DNA of 15,856 nucleotides, taken from NCBI GenBank assembly GCA_009843725.1, contig VYCX01000493.1, forward strand, positions 1-15,856, given 5' to 3'. Position 1 is the stretch's first letter. Each line of letters starts with the position of its first letter. Position numbers and translations under genes: made by a program. Under the pieces are notes generated by a model. That model worked only from the letters and a program-made list of their open reading frames with translations, had not been told where the DNA came from and did not search any database. Of the stretch, positions 7,662 through 15,162 are shown piece after piece. The stretch comes from Boseongicola sp. SB0675_bin_26. GTDB lineage: Bacteria; Pseudomonadota; Alphaproteobacteria; Rhodobacterales; Rhodobacteraceae.

Positions 7662-9304
7662 GCCCATCAGCCCACGTCGATACCTTCGCCCGTGACAACC
7701 TGCCGCCCGCCGAAGCCTGGCCCGAATTCCGGCTGGACGGCTTTGACTATCCTGAGCGGATAAATGCGGGCCATGAACTAACCGACGCGATCGTTGCGAA
7801 TGGATTCGGGGATTGCACCGCGTTGATCGGCAACGGGCGGCGGCGCACATACAAGGAGCTTTCCGACTGGACCAACCGCCTTTCCCATGCGCTGGTCGAT
7901 GACCTGGGCGTAGAGCCGGGCAATCGCGTCCTGATCCGCTCTGCCAACAACCCCGCGATGGTGGCCTGTTGGCTGGCCGCGACCAAGGCGGGCGCAGTCG
8001 TGGTCAACACCATGCCGATGCTGCGGGCGCCTGAACTGACGAAGTGCGTTGACAAGGCCAAGATCCGGTTCGCGCTATGCGACACGCGATTGATGGACGA
8101 GATGGCCCTTTGCGCCAAGGACAGTGCGTTCCTGAAGAAGGTCATCGGCTTTGACGGCACCTCGAACCACGATGCCGAGCTTGACAGGCTGGCTCTGGAA
8201 AAACCCGTGCAGTTCGAGGCGGTTCAAACCGGTCGCGACGATGTGGCACTGCTCGGCTTTACCAGCGGCTCGACGGGCGAGCCGAAGGCGACAATGCATT
8301 TCCATCGTGACCTGCTGATCATTGCGGATGGCTATGCAAAGGAAGTGCTTGGCGTCCAGCCCGAGGACATTTTCGTCGGCTCCCCGCCTTTGGCCTTCAC
8401 CTTTGGCCTGGGCGGGCTGGCGATCTTTCCGTTGCGCTTCGGGGCAACGGCGACGCTTCTGGAGCAGGCGACCCCGCCAAACATGATCGAGATCATCGAA
8501 AAATACCGCGCCACAGTCTGCTTCACCGCGCCCACTGCCTACCGCGTGATGCTCGGCGCGATGGAAGAAGGTGCGGACCTGTCCAGCCTGCGTGCCGCCG
8601 TCTCGGCGGGCGAGACACTGCCAAAGCCGATTTATGACGCATGGATCGAACGCACAGGCAAACCGATGCTTGATGGCATCGGTGCGACCGAGCTTTTGCA
8701 TGTATTCATCTCCAACCGGTTCGATGATCACAGGCCCGCCTGCACGGGCAAGCCAGTGACCGGCTATCAGGCGAAGATCATCGACGATGATGGCAATGAC
8801 GTGCCCGATGGCGAGATTGGCCGCCTTGCCGTGATCGGACCGACGGGGTGTCGCTATCTGAACGACCCGCGCCAGGCGGGATATGTGTCGGACGGCTGGA
8901 ACATCACTGGCGACAGCTTCACCCGCGACAGGGAAGGACATTTCCACTTCGCCGCGCGTAACGACGACATGATCGTGTCGGCAGGCTACAAGATCGCCGG
9001 TCCAGAAGTGGAGGCCGCTCTTCTGGCCCATGAGGCGGTCAGTGAATGCGGCGTGATTGGCGCGCCAGATGAAGCCCGGGGACATGTCGTAGAAGCGCAT
9101 ATCGTGCTCAACCCTGGCTTCACCGGAGACACCGCGTTGACAAATGCGCTCCAGGATCACGTCAAGGCGTTGATTGCGCCTTACAAATACCCGCGAAGCA
9201 TCCGCTTTTGCGACCAACTGCCGAAAACGCCAACCGGAAAAATCCAGCGGTTCCGGCTCAAACCGGGTGGCCAAAGCCACGCGATCACAAGGAGACGAAA
9301 ATGA
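7655..9304 (+). CDS. Aryl-acid CoA ligase (benzoate-/2-aminobenzoate-CoA ligase family)
   Basis: 549-residue adenylate-forming enzyme of the size of benzoate-CoA ligases. It shows the phosphate-binding loop TSGSTGEPK (203-211), the [11 protein letters not shown] segment (341-351) that contacts the adenylate, the ATP-ribose aspartate in WNITGDSF (415-422, D420), the hinge region [15 protein letters not shown], and the catalytic lysine K529 in PTGKIQRF. It would activate the imported aromatic acid with ATP and CoA, supplying substrate to the monooxygenase/reductase. Because the operon encodes a 2-aminobenzoyl-CoA-type flavoenzyme and a RidA-family protein, 2-aminobenzoate is the best guess, with salicylate or benzoate possible. 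The ATG follows an aggag ribosome site and overlaps the acyl-CoA dehydrogenase end by 7 bp. Confidence 0.92.
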   Translation: MLGPSAHVDTFARDNLPPAEAWPEFRLDGFDYPERINAGHELTDAIVANGFGDCTALIGNGRRRTYKELSDWTNRLSHALVDDLGVEPGNRVLIRSANNPAMVACWLAATKAGAVVVNTMPMLRAPELTKCVDKAKIRFALCDTRLMDEMALCAKDSAFLKKVIGFDGTSNHDAELDRLALEKPVQFEAVQTGRDDVALLGFTSGSTGEPKATMHFHRDLLIIADGYAKEVLGVQPEDIFVGSPPLAFTFGLGGLAIFPLRFGATATLLEQATPPNMIEIIEKYRATVCFTAPTAYRVMLGAMEEGADLSSLRAAVSAGETLPKPIYDAWIERTGKPMLDGIGATELLHVFISNRFDDHRPACTGKPVTGYQAKIIDDDGNDVPDGEIGRLAVIGPTGCRYLNDPRQAGYVSDGWNITGDSFTRDREGHFHFAARNDDMIVSAGYKIAGPEVEAALLAHEAVSECGVIGAPDEARGHVVEAHIVLNPGFTGDTALTNALQDHVKALIAPYKYPRSIRFCDQLPKTPTGKIQRFRLKPGGQSHAITRRRK

Positions 9305-10431
9305 AAAAAGCAGTTCTTGCAACGGCCATGGCGGCGCTGATGGCCACGCCCGCTGCCGCCGAGGTCAAGGTCGGCATGATCACCACGCTCTCGGGGGGCG
9401 GAGCCGGTCTGGGCATTGACGTGCGCGACGGCTTCATGCTCGCCATCAAGCAGTCGGGTCGCGATGACATCGAGGTCGTGATCGAGGATGACCAGCGCAA
9501 GCCCGACATTGCCGTGCAACTCGCCGACAAGATGGTGCAATCCGAGAAGGTCGATGTGCTGACCGGCATCATCTGGTCGAACCTGGCGATGGCGGTGGTG
9601 CCCAGCGTGACCGCCCAGGGCAAGTTCTATCTTTCACCCAATGCCGGACCCTCGCCGCTGGCGGGCAAGGGGTGCCACCAAAACTATTTCAACGTGGCCT
9701 GGCAGAACGACAATCTGCATGAAGCGGCGGGCGCCTACGCCAATACCGCCGGATACGGCAACAGCTTCATCCTGGCGCCAAACTATCCGGCCGGGACCGA
9801 CGCGCTGACGGGATACAAGCGCACTTTCGAGGGGAACGTGGCCAGCGAGGTCTACACGCAGCTGGGCCAGACGGACTATGCTGCCGAGATCGCGCAGATC
9901 AGGGCCTCGGGCGCAGACAGCGTCTTCTTCTTCCTGCCTGGCGGCATGGGGATTTCTTTCCTCAAGCAATATGCGGACAGCGGCGTGGACCTGCCTGTCG
10001 TCGGCCCTGCCTTCAGCTTTGATCAAGGCATTCTGCAAGCCGTGGGCGATGCAGCACTTGGCGTGGTGAACACATCCCAATGGAACAAGGACATCGACAA
10101 CCCGGTCAACGCGGCTTTCGTCGAAGGCTTCCAGGCCGAATATGGCCGTTTGCCCTCGCTCTATGCCAGCCAGGGGTTCGACACCGCGAACCTTCTGATC
10201 TCGGCGGTTGAAGCCGCGGATGTTTCAGACGCGGATGCTTTCCGCGAGGCCCTGCGCGCCGCCGACTTCGACAGCACGCGCGGTGATTTCGCGTTTGGAC
10301 CGAACCATCATCCGATCCAGACGATCTATGCGCGCGAGGTCGTAAAGGAGGGCGATGTCTTCACGAACAAGATCATCGGCACCGCGCTTGAGAACCATTC
10401 GGACGCCTACGCGGCCGAGTGCAAAATGTAG
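9301..10431 (+). CDS. Periplasmic substrate-binding protein of a branched-chain-amino-acid-type (HAAT) ABC transporter
   Basis: 376 residues. A clear Sec signal peptide is present: MKK, a hydrophobic alanine-rich core, then a TPAAA/E cleavage site after residue 20. The mature protein begins EVKVGMITTLSGGGAGLG, the usual start of the LivJ-like type I periplasmic fold, and continues through IEDDQRKPDIAVQLADKMV and FVEGFQAEYGRLP. Related binding proteins in alphaproteobacteria capture aromatic acids as well as amino acids, and the position directly after the aryl-CoA ligase points to the same aromatic substrate. The start ATG overlaps the ligase stop (ATGA) and has a strong aaggag site six bases upstream; an in-frame extension into the ligase gene is not credible. 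A 96-bp gap with a hairpin follows it. Confidence 0.94.
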   Translation: MKKAVLATAMAALMATPAAAEVKVGMITTLSGGGAGLGIDVRDGFMLAIKQSGRDDIEVVIEDDQRKPDIAVQLADKMVQSEKVDVLTGIIWSNLAMAVVPSVTAQGKFYLSPNAGPSPLAGKGCHQNYFNVAWQNDNLHEAAGAYANTAGYGNSFILAPNYPAGTDALTGYKRTFEGNVASEVYTQLGQTDYAAEIAQIRASGADSVFFFLPGGMGISFLKQYADSGVDLPVVGPAFSFDQGILQAVGDAALGVVNTSQWNKDIDNPVNAAFVEGFQAEYGRLPSLYASQGFDTANLLISAVEAADVSDADAFREALRAADFDSTRGDFAFGPNHHPIQTIYAREVVKEGDVFTNKIIGTALENHSDAYAAECKM

Positions 10432-10432
10432 G

Positions 10433-10471
10433 CGAAGGCCTTCGAGCGGGCCCTGGGCCCTGCCCGGGGCC
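10433..10471 (+). terminator. GC-rich hairpins after the binding-protein gene (attenuator or mRNA-end stabiliser)
   Basis: This is the only real gap in the operon (10432-10527). It begins with the perfect palindrome cgaaggccttcg (10433-10444), followed by a strong stem of ggccc (10456-10460) and gggcc (10467-10471) with a six-base loop. No U run follows, so full Rho-independent termination is unlikely. Such hairpins between a binding-protein gene and its permease genes commonly give the binding protein excess expression by protecting the upstream mRNA end. That role is inferred here. Confidence 0.45.
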
Positions 10472-10527
10472 ACACCCCAAATCGTCTGCTTTTGACCTCT
10501 GACCATGTGGAGGCGACGGAACGCTTC

Positions 10528-11448
10528 ATGTCCGCGATCCTTATCGTCGAACAGGTGCTGAACGGCCTGCAATTTGGCATCATGCTGTTTCTCATGGCAG
10601 CGGGCCTGACGCTGATCTTCGGCGTCATGGGGCTCATCAACCTGGCCCACGGCTCGCTTTACATGGTCGGCGCCTTTGCCGCCGCCTGGGTGGCGGGGGC
10701 GACGGGGTCCTTCCTGTTGGCGCTTGCTGCGGCTCTGGCCGCCGCCGCCGCCGCAGGCGCACTGGTCGAGATGCTGGTGATCCGCAGGCTTTACAAGGCG
10801 GCGCATCTTGATCAGGTCCTGGCGACCTTTGCCTTGATCCTGATCTTCTCCGAGGGCACTCGCTACGTCTTTGGCTCGTTCCCGTTGTTCCTCGACATTC
10901 CCGATTGCCTCTCCGGTCCCGTAACGCTCCCAGGCGGCATTCAGTACCCGCTTTACCGCCTGGTGCTGATCGGGGCTGGAATTCTGGTGGCCTTGGGGCT
11001 GTGGTGGCTGACCACGCGCACCCGCGTCGGCATTCAGATCCGCGCAGGCGAGAATGACCGCGAGATGATCGCAGCCCTCGGCATCAACATCACAAGGCTT
11101 TACACGCTTGTCTTCGCGATCGGCGCGGCGCTGGCAGGACTTGCCGGCGCGCTTGTTGGAGCGATCCAGTCCGTACAAGTCGGCATGGGCGAGCCAGTCC
11201 TCATTCTCGCCTTCGTCGTCATCGTGATCGGCGGCATTGGCTCGATCCGGGGCGCATTCATCGGCGCTTTGCTGGTGGGGCTGACCGACACGCTCGGGGG
11301 CATCTTCCTGCCTGAACTCTTCAAGCTCTTCATGGAAGGCGGCGCGGCAACCCAAACCGGCTCGGCGCTGGCGGCAATGGCTGTCTACATCCTCATGGGC
11401 TTCGTCCTGATCTGGCGGCCCTCCGGACTTTTCGGATCCCGCGCATGA
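10528..11448 (+). CDS. livH: ABC transporter inner-membrane permease, LivH family
   Basis: 306 residues, strongly hydrophobic, with about eight predicted membrane segments. It has the family hallmarks: LNGLQFGIMLFLMAAGLTLIFG near the N-terminus, MGLINLAHGSLYMVGAF next, a cytoplasmic coupling segment around RAGENDREMIAALGINITRL, and VIVIGGIGSIRGAFIGALLVG towards the end. It pairs with the LivM-like protein to form the translocation channel. The ATG at 10528 is preferred because it places the LNGLQ helix about ten residues in, as in homologues. Upstream in-frame TTG (10492) and GTG (10507) codons would add hydrophilic residues. A ggagg at 10509-10513 is too far from this ATG to be convincing, so translation may be modest. 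The stop overlaps the next start (ATGA). Confidence 0.92.
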   Translation: MSAILIVEQVLNGLQFGIMLFLMAAGLTLIFGVMGLINLAHGSLYMVGAFAAAWVAGATGSFLLALAAALAAAAAAGALVEMLVIRRLYKAAHLDQVLATFALILIFSEGTRYVFGSFPLFLDIPDCLSGPVTLPGGIQYPLYRLVLIGAGILVALGLWWLTTRTRVGIQIRAGENDREMIAALGINITRLYTLVFAIGAALAGLAGALVGAIQSVQVGMGEPVLILAFVVIVIGGIGSIRGAFIGALLVGLTDTLGGIFLPELFKLFMEGGAATQTGSALAAMAVYILMGFVLIWRPSGLFGSRA

Positions 11449-12428
11449 TCCCTGAGCGCTTCATAAACGCTTCCGTGATCGCCGGCCTGCTGGCCGTGCC
11501 GCTTTGGGCGCTGATGGCCGACGAGATCTTCACCATCACGCTGACGACCCGCGCCGTGATCCTGGCCCTTGCCGCAGTGGGCTTGAACATCGCGCTCGGC
11601 ATGGGCGGACTGGTCTCCTTCGGCCACGCGGTGTTCTTCGGGATCGGCGGCTACGCCATGGGCATTCTGGCATTTCACGCCCAGACCTTCGCCCCGTTGG
11701 AGCTTGGTCCCCTGACCATAGAGGGCACCAAGTCCATGCCGGTGATCTGGCTGGTTGCGACAGTCGCCTCGGCGCTCACCGCGCTTGTGATTGGCCTGCT
11801 GAGCCTGCGCACGACAGGCGTCCACTTCATCATGATCACGCTCGCATTCGGGCAGTTGTTTTTCTACTTTACTATCTCCTGGAGCGCATATGGCGGCGAG
11901 GATGGGCTGTCGATCTATGTGCGCAACAGCTTTCCGGACCTCAACACACTGGTGCCGATCCAGTTCCTTGGCCTGTGTTTTGCCGCACTCTGCCTGGCGC
12001 TGCTGCTGCAATGGCGGCTTAGAAATTCCGCGTTCGGTCTTGCACTCAACGCAGCGCGGCAGACGCCTCAAAGGGTGGAAACAGTTGGCCTGAATCCGAT
12101 GCGCCTCAAGCTTCTGGCCTTCGTCATCTCGGGCGCGATCACCGGGCTGGCCGGCGCGCTATTCGCGGACCTGAACCGCTTTGTCTCCCCCACCATGTTC
12201 AGTTGGCAGCTGTCGGGCGAGTTGATCATCCTGATCATCATCGGTGGCGTGGGGCGGCTGATGGGCCCCGTGATCGGGGCCGCGATCTTCGTGACGCTCG
12301 AGCATTGGCTGGGCGGGCTCACGGACTTCTGGCACATCTGGCTTGGAGTGATCCTTCTGGTCATCGTGCTCTTTGGGCGCGGTGGTGTGATCGGGCTTCT
12401 GACCGGCAAGGAGGGCCCCCATGTCTGA
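11445..12428 (+). CDS. livM: ABC transporter inner-membrane permease, LivM family
   Basis: 327 residues with about eight to ten hydrophobic segments. Family signatures are NIALGMGGLVSFGHAVFFGIGGYA in the N-terminal half, LSLRTTGVHFIMITLAFGQLFF before a periplasmic loop containing YGGEDGLSIY, a cytoplasmic coupling segment RVETVGLNPMRLKLLAF, and LIILIIIGGVGRLMGPVIGAA near the C-terminus. Second permease of the importer, paired with the upstream LivH-like protein. The start overlaps the livH stop (ATGA). The end overlaps the ATPase gene by 8 bp, and the ribosome site for that gene (aaggaggg) lies inside this coding sequence. Confidence 0.94.
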   Translation: MIPERFINASVIAGLLAVPLWALMADEIFTITLTTRAVILALAAVGLNIALGMGGLVSFGHAVFFGIGGYAMGILAFHAQTFAPLELGPLTIEGTKSMPVIWLVATVASALTALVIGLLSLRTTGVHFIMITLAFGQLFFYFTISWSAYGGEDGLSIYVRNSFPDLNTLVPIQFLGLCFAALCLALLLQWRLRNSAFGLALNAARQTPQRVETVGLNPMRLKLLAFVISGAITGLAGALFADLNRFVSPTMFSWQLSGELIILIIIGGVGRLMGPVIGAAIFVTLEHWLGGLTDFWHIWLGVILLVIVLFGRGGVIGLLTGKEGPHV

Positions 12429-13170
12429 GCCGGTTCTTGCCACGCACGGGTTGATGAAGTCCTTCGGCGCACTCATCGCGACAGACAACGTGTCCATTGA
12501 CCTGCACCCCGGAGAGATCCACGCGATCATCGGGCCCAACGGCGCAGGCAAATCCACTCTGATCGGCCAGATCAGCGGCTCTCTCGCTTCTGACGCGGGT
12601 CGGATCGAGCTTCTAGGCCAAGACGTCACAAGACTTCGAACCGCCGCCCGCGCGCAGGCCGGGCTGGGCCGAACATTCCAGATCTCGGCGCTGGCGATGG
12701 AAGACAGCGTCTTTGAAAACGTTCTGCTGGGGGCGGTCGCAGCGACCTCGGGCGCGTGGTCGCTGTTTATGCCAGTTGCACGGAAAGTGGCATTGACCGA
12801 ACGGGCGATGCAGGCCCTGGATCGTGTCGGCCTCGCTTACGCGAAAGACACCCGCTGTGCCGATCTCTCCCACGGCCAGCGGCGACAGCTGGAAGTTGCC
12901 GTCGCGCTCACCCTTGCCCCCAAGGCGTTTCTCATGGACGAGCCCATGGCGGGTCTTGGCGCCGAGGGTTCAAGGAACCTCACCGGCTTTCTGGACGGTC
13001 TGCGCTCAGAGGCGCCCATTCTTCTGGTGGAACACGACATGGACGCGGTCTTTGCGCTCGCCGATCGGATCAGCGTGCTGGTCTATGGCCGCGTGATTGC
13101 CACCGGCACCGTCGAGGACATCCGCGCCTCCGACGCCGTCCGCGAAGCCTACCTGGGAGAAAGCGCATGA
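12421..13170 (+). CDS. livG: ABC transporter ATP-binding protein, LivG family
   Basis: 249 residues, a complete ATPase subunit. Walker A is GPNGAGKST (38-46), the Q-loop glutamine follows GLGRTFQ (81-87), the signature is LSHGQ (149-153, a common LivG variant of LSGGQ), Walker B ends AFLMDEP (169-175), and the switch histidine is H205 in LVEHDMD. The GLGRTFQ segment and the long insertion between Q-loop and signature are typical of LivG rather than LivF. It works at the cytoplasmic face as a heterodimer with the next gene product, driving uptake of the aromatic substrate. The start overlaps livM by 8 bp behind a near-ideal aaggagg site. The stop overlaps livF (ATGA). Confidence 0.95.
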   Translation: MSEPVLATHGLMKSFGALIATDNVSIDLHPGEIHAIIGPNGAGKSTLIGQISGSLASDAGRIELLGQDVTRLRTAARAQAGLGRTFQISALAMEDSVFENVLLGAVAATSGAWSLFMPVARKVALTERAMQALDRVGLAYAKDTRCADLSHGQRRQLEVAVALTLAPKAFLMDEPMAGLGAEGSRNLTGFLDGLRSEAPILLVEHDMDAVFALADRISVLVYGRVIATGTVEDIRASDAVREAYLGESA

Positions 13171-13853
13171 GCCTTCTCGACTTGGAATGCCTGGCAGCGA
13201 CTTACGGCTATTCGCAGGTACTGTTCGATGTGAACCTTTCGCTTGAGGCGGGGGAGGTGCTGGCCCTGATGGGGCGCAACGGAACCGGCAAGACCACCAC
13301 AACCCGCGCAATCTGCCGGATGATGGCTTCGGACGGTCGCTTGGAATTCGCGGGCAAAAGCCTCCATTCCCTGCCCAGTCACGCAGTCGCCCGCCTTGGC
13401 ATTGGGCTGTGCCCCGAGGGGCGGAGGTGCTTCAAGGACCTGACCGTCCGCGAGAACCTCATCGCCGCCGCGCAACCGGGGGAGTGGACACTCGACACCG
13501 TGGGCAACCTCTTTCCGCGCCTCGCCGAACGCGAAAGCCAACGAGCAGCCTCGCTCTCGGGCGGGGAGCAGCAGATGCTCGCCATCGGACGTGCGCTCAC
13601 GACCAACCCGCGACTTCTGATCCTCGACGAGGCGGCCGAGGGCCTCGCCCCAATCATCCGGCAGGAAATTTGGGCCGCAATCGCCGGCTTGAAACAGGAA
13701 TCCGGCATGGCCATTCTGGTGATCGACAAGTCGCTGAAGGAGCTCTCCGCAATTTCCGACCGCGCTGTCATCCTCGAACGCGGCAAGACCGTCTGGCAGG
13801 GCGCCATGAGCGACCTCACCCCCGAAATCTCCAACAAGTACGTTGGGATCTGA
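13167..13853 (+). CDS. livF: ABC transporter ATP-binding protein, LivF family
   Basis: 228 residues. Walker A is GRNGTGKTT (36-44), the signature is LSGGEQQ (130-136), and Walker B is LLILDEA (150-156). GLCPEGRRCFKDLTVRENL is the LivF-type Q-loop region, where the usual FxxLTVxENL pattern is recognisable. At the switch-loop position, where many ABC ATPases have histidine and LivF often has glutamine, the sequence reads VIDKSL, so the residue is lysine. This asymmetry is tolerable in a heterodimer with LivG but is worth noting. Start and stop overlap the neighbouring genes (ATGA upstream; TGATG downstream). Confidence 0.94.
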   Translation: MSLLDLECLAATYGYSQVLFDVNLSLEAGEVLALMGRNGTGKTTTTRAICRMMASDGRLEFAGKSLHSLPSHAVARLGIGLCPEGRRCFKDLTVRENLIAAAQPGEWTLDTVGNLFPRLAERESQRAASLSGGEQQMLAIGRALTTNPRLLILDEAAEGLAPIIRQEIWAAIAGLKQESGMAILVIDKSLKELSAISDRAVILERGKTVWQGAMSDLTPEISNKYVGI

Positions 13854-14257
13854 TGTTCACCTTCCCGCAAAGAGTCTCGTTCAAACATTGCGATCCGGCA
13901 GGGATCGTTTTCTTCCCGCGTTACTTCGAGATGATCAACGACTGCATGGAGAACTTCTTTGCAGACGTTCTTCAAGTGCCATTCGAGAAAGTGATGCCTG
14001 CGAACGGCGTCCCCACCGCGCAACTTTCGAACCGTTTCACAGCACCAAGTCGCCATGTTGACCGGCTTGCTCTCTCACTCAAGGTGACAAAGGTCGGCAG
14101 AACCTCATTCAGTTACGAGATGGCCGCCGCTTGCGGCGACGAACAACGGTTTGAGACGACCGGCACACTCGTCTGCGTGAATCGCGCCGGACGTTCCACT
14201 CCCTGGCCACCTGCCTTGAAGGACCGCCTATCTGCTGAGAAGGACCAAAATCAGTGA
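13853..14257 (+). CDS. Acyl-CoA thioesterase, 4-hydroxybenzoyl-CoA thioesterase type (hotdog fold)
   Basis: 134 residues, the normal length for a single hotdog domain. The N-terminal segment VSFKHCDPAGIVFFPRYFEM (8-27) is the hallmark of the 4-hydroxybenzoyl-CoA thioesterase subgroup, with D14 the catalytic aspartate at the start of the long helix. It would hydrolyse an aryl-CoA or related thioester to the free acid and CoA. In a catabolic operon that also has a ligase, the sensible role is housekeeping: freeing CoA from dead-end or overflow thioesters (inference). The ATG at 13853 shares one base with the livF stop. No strong ribosome site is visible, so translation is probably coupled. The stop overlaps the RidA-family start by 4 bp. 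Confidence 0.92.
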   Translation: MFTFPQRVSFKHCDPAGIVFFPRYFEMINDCMENFFADVLQVPFEKVMPANGVPTAQLSNRFTAPSRHVDRLALSLKVTKVGRTSFSYEMAAACGDEQRFETTGTLVCVNRAGRSTPWPPALKDRLSAEKDQNQ

Positions 14258-14649
14258 CACACAAAACCATTCACCCCGAAGGATGGCTTCCCGCAAAAGG
14301 CTACGCGAACGGCGTCCTCACACAGGATGGCGTGTTGCACATCGGCGGTCAGATCGGCTGGAACGCGAACAAGGAGATTGTGAGCGACCGGTTTGTCGAC
14401 CAGATGGAGCAGGCGCTTCGCAACATCGCCGATATCGTGGCTGCAGCAGGGGGCAAGGTGACGGACATCACGCGCCTAACCTGGTTCGTGACCGACAAGC
14501 GAGAATACTTGGCGCATCAGAAAGAGGTGGGTGCCGCCTATCGCGCCGTTATAGGCCGCCACTTTCCGGCGATGTCCGTCGTCGTGGTCGCAGGTTTGAT
14601 CGAGGACGCTGCAAAGGTGGAAATCGAAGCGACAGCGCATCTCGGATGA
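14254..14649 (+). CDS. RidA/YjgF/YER057c-family protein, catalytic-arginine variant
   Basis: 131 residues, typical RidA length, GTG start overlapping the thioesterase stop (GTGA) with an aagga site nine bases upstream. Family features are LHIGGQIGW (28-36), the AAAGGKVTDITRLTWFVTD segment, RHFPAMSVVVVAGL (102-115) and the VEIEATA strand (122-128) with the conserved glutamate. In canonical enamine/imine deaminases the segment reads FPARS; here it is FPAMS, so the arginine that binds the substrate carboxylate is Met107. The ligand is therefore probably not 2-aminoacrylate. In this operon the natural candidate is an enamine CoA thioester, whose carboxylate is masked by CoA (inference). It is the last gene of the operon. 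Confidence 0.9.
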   Translation: MTHKTIHPEGWLPAKGYANGVLTQDGVLHIGGQIGWNANKEIVSDRFVDQMEQALRNIADIVAAAGGKVTDITRLTWFVTDKREYLAHQKEVGAAYRAVIGRHFPAMSVVVVAGLIEDAAKVEIEATAHLG

Positions 14650-14960
14650 GCCTCCCCCGATCTATATCTGCCATAACGCTTGTTGCTGACAAGTTTGGGC
14701 TGGGTGGAAGGGCAGGGCTGTCGCGTCTGGATTTTGTCGGTTTCGACAGTCTGTGCGAGGCTTGCTGCGGCACCGAGGAGTTTCGGCAGGAAGAGCCGTC
14801 GTCCCAGCCAGCCCTCTTCAGCTTTTCGCGCATCGACGTGACTCTCCCGCCATCGGCCGTCCGCGCCAGGTTCAGCGTCGGCTTCCGCATCATCGCCAAT
14901 TTCTCGGCACCGTTGTCCTTCCGGTTTCGAAGGCCGGTCGGCAGCCCCTACGCGCGCGCG
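14650..14960. other. Intergenic stretch of about 310 bp with no convincing gene
   Basis: Between the RidA-family stop and the recognisable beta-barrel fragment. The plus frame leading into the barrel fragment is free of stops here, but its translation (for example CCGTEEFRQEEPSSQPALFS) does not look like barrel or passenger sequence. Minus-strand frames are also open, as expected in GC-rich DNA. No clear U-tract terminator for the operon is visible. Remnants of a mobile element or of an unrelated gene are possible but cannot be named. Confidence 0.4.
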
Positions 14961-15116
14961 TCGGGCACGCTGGGCGCGAAGGGCGAGCTGCGCACCGGGT
15001 ACAGGATCGGGCCGGACGCGGATCACGCCGAGGACGCGACCCTCGACCTCTGGGCGGAGCCGGAAACCGCAGAGGGCGGCGGCGCCGTCGGCGCAGGGCT
15101 GGAATGGCGGTGGTAG
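14961..15116 (+). pseudogene. Second beta-barrel C-terminal fragment, apparently lacking the rest of its gene
   Basis: About 52 codons ending in TAG. The peptide runs SGTLGAKGELRTGYRI, then the same GPDADHAEDATLDLWAEP and GAVGAGLEWRW ending as the left-edge fragment. The extra upstream part, KGELRTGYRI, looks like one more amphipathic barrel strand. No N-terminal domain, signal peptide or start codon with a ribosome site can be seen. The frame upstream runs back into the RidA-family gene in a different frame, so this looks like a broken gene end left by recombination. The exact left limit of homology is uncertain because the other copy is cut by the window edge. Confidence 0.5.
15008..15116 (+). 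repeat. Direct repeat, right copy
   Basis: Gap-free match to 1-109, same orientation, 10 differences in 108 bases by hand count, including gac/gat, gcg/gca, gga/ggg, cga/cgg and the taa/tag stop. Five of these are silent or synonymous-stop changes. The two copies lie about 15 kb apart on either side of the catabolic locus. Confidence 0.85.
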
Positions 15117-15143
15117 CCGCCTGCGGCGGCACGGAATCGAGAC

Positions 15144-15162
15144 GGGCGGCTTCTGGCCGCCC
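15144..15162 (+). terminator. Perfect GC-rich hairpin after the right beta-barrel fragment
   Basis: gggcggc (15144-15150) pairs with gccgccc (15156-15162) around a ttctg loop, 28 bp after the TAG stop. There is no clear U run, only scattered T residues. A shorter inverted repeat, gccgc-ct-gcggc (15116-15127), precedes it. The position fits a transcription end for the barrel gene, but the structure could also be chance in such GC-rich DNA. Confidence 0.4.

Noticed and set aside
6456..7850. 464-residue minus-strand frame opposite the acyl-CoA dehydrogenase gene, and similar long frames at 8075-9322 (minus), 794-2104 (plus) and 10225-11355 (minus)
   Set aside because: All lie opposite genes with unmistakable motifs and have shadow-like composition.
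10441..10480. Full Rho-independent terminator ending the operon after the binding-protein gene
   Set aside because: No U run follows the stem, and the permease and ATPase genes continue in the same operon with no separate promoter visible.
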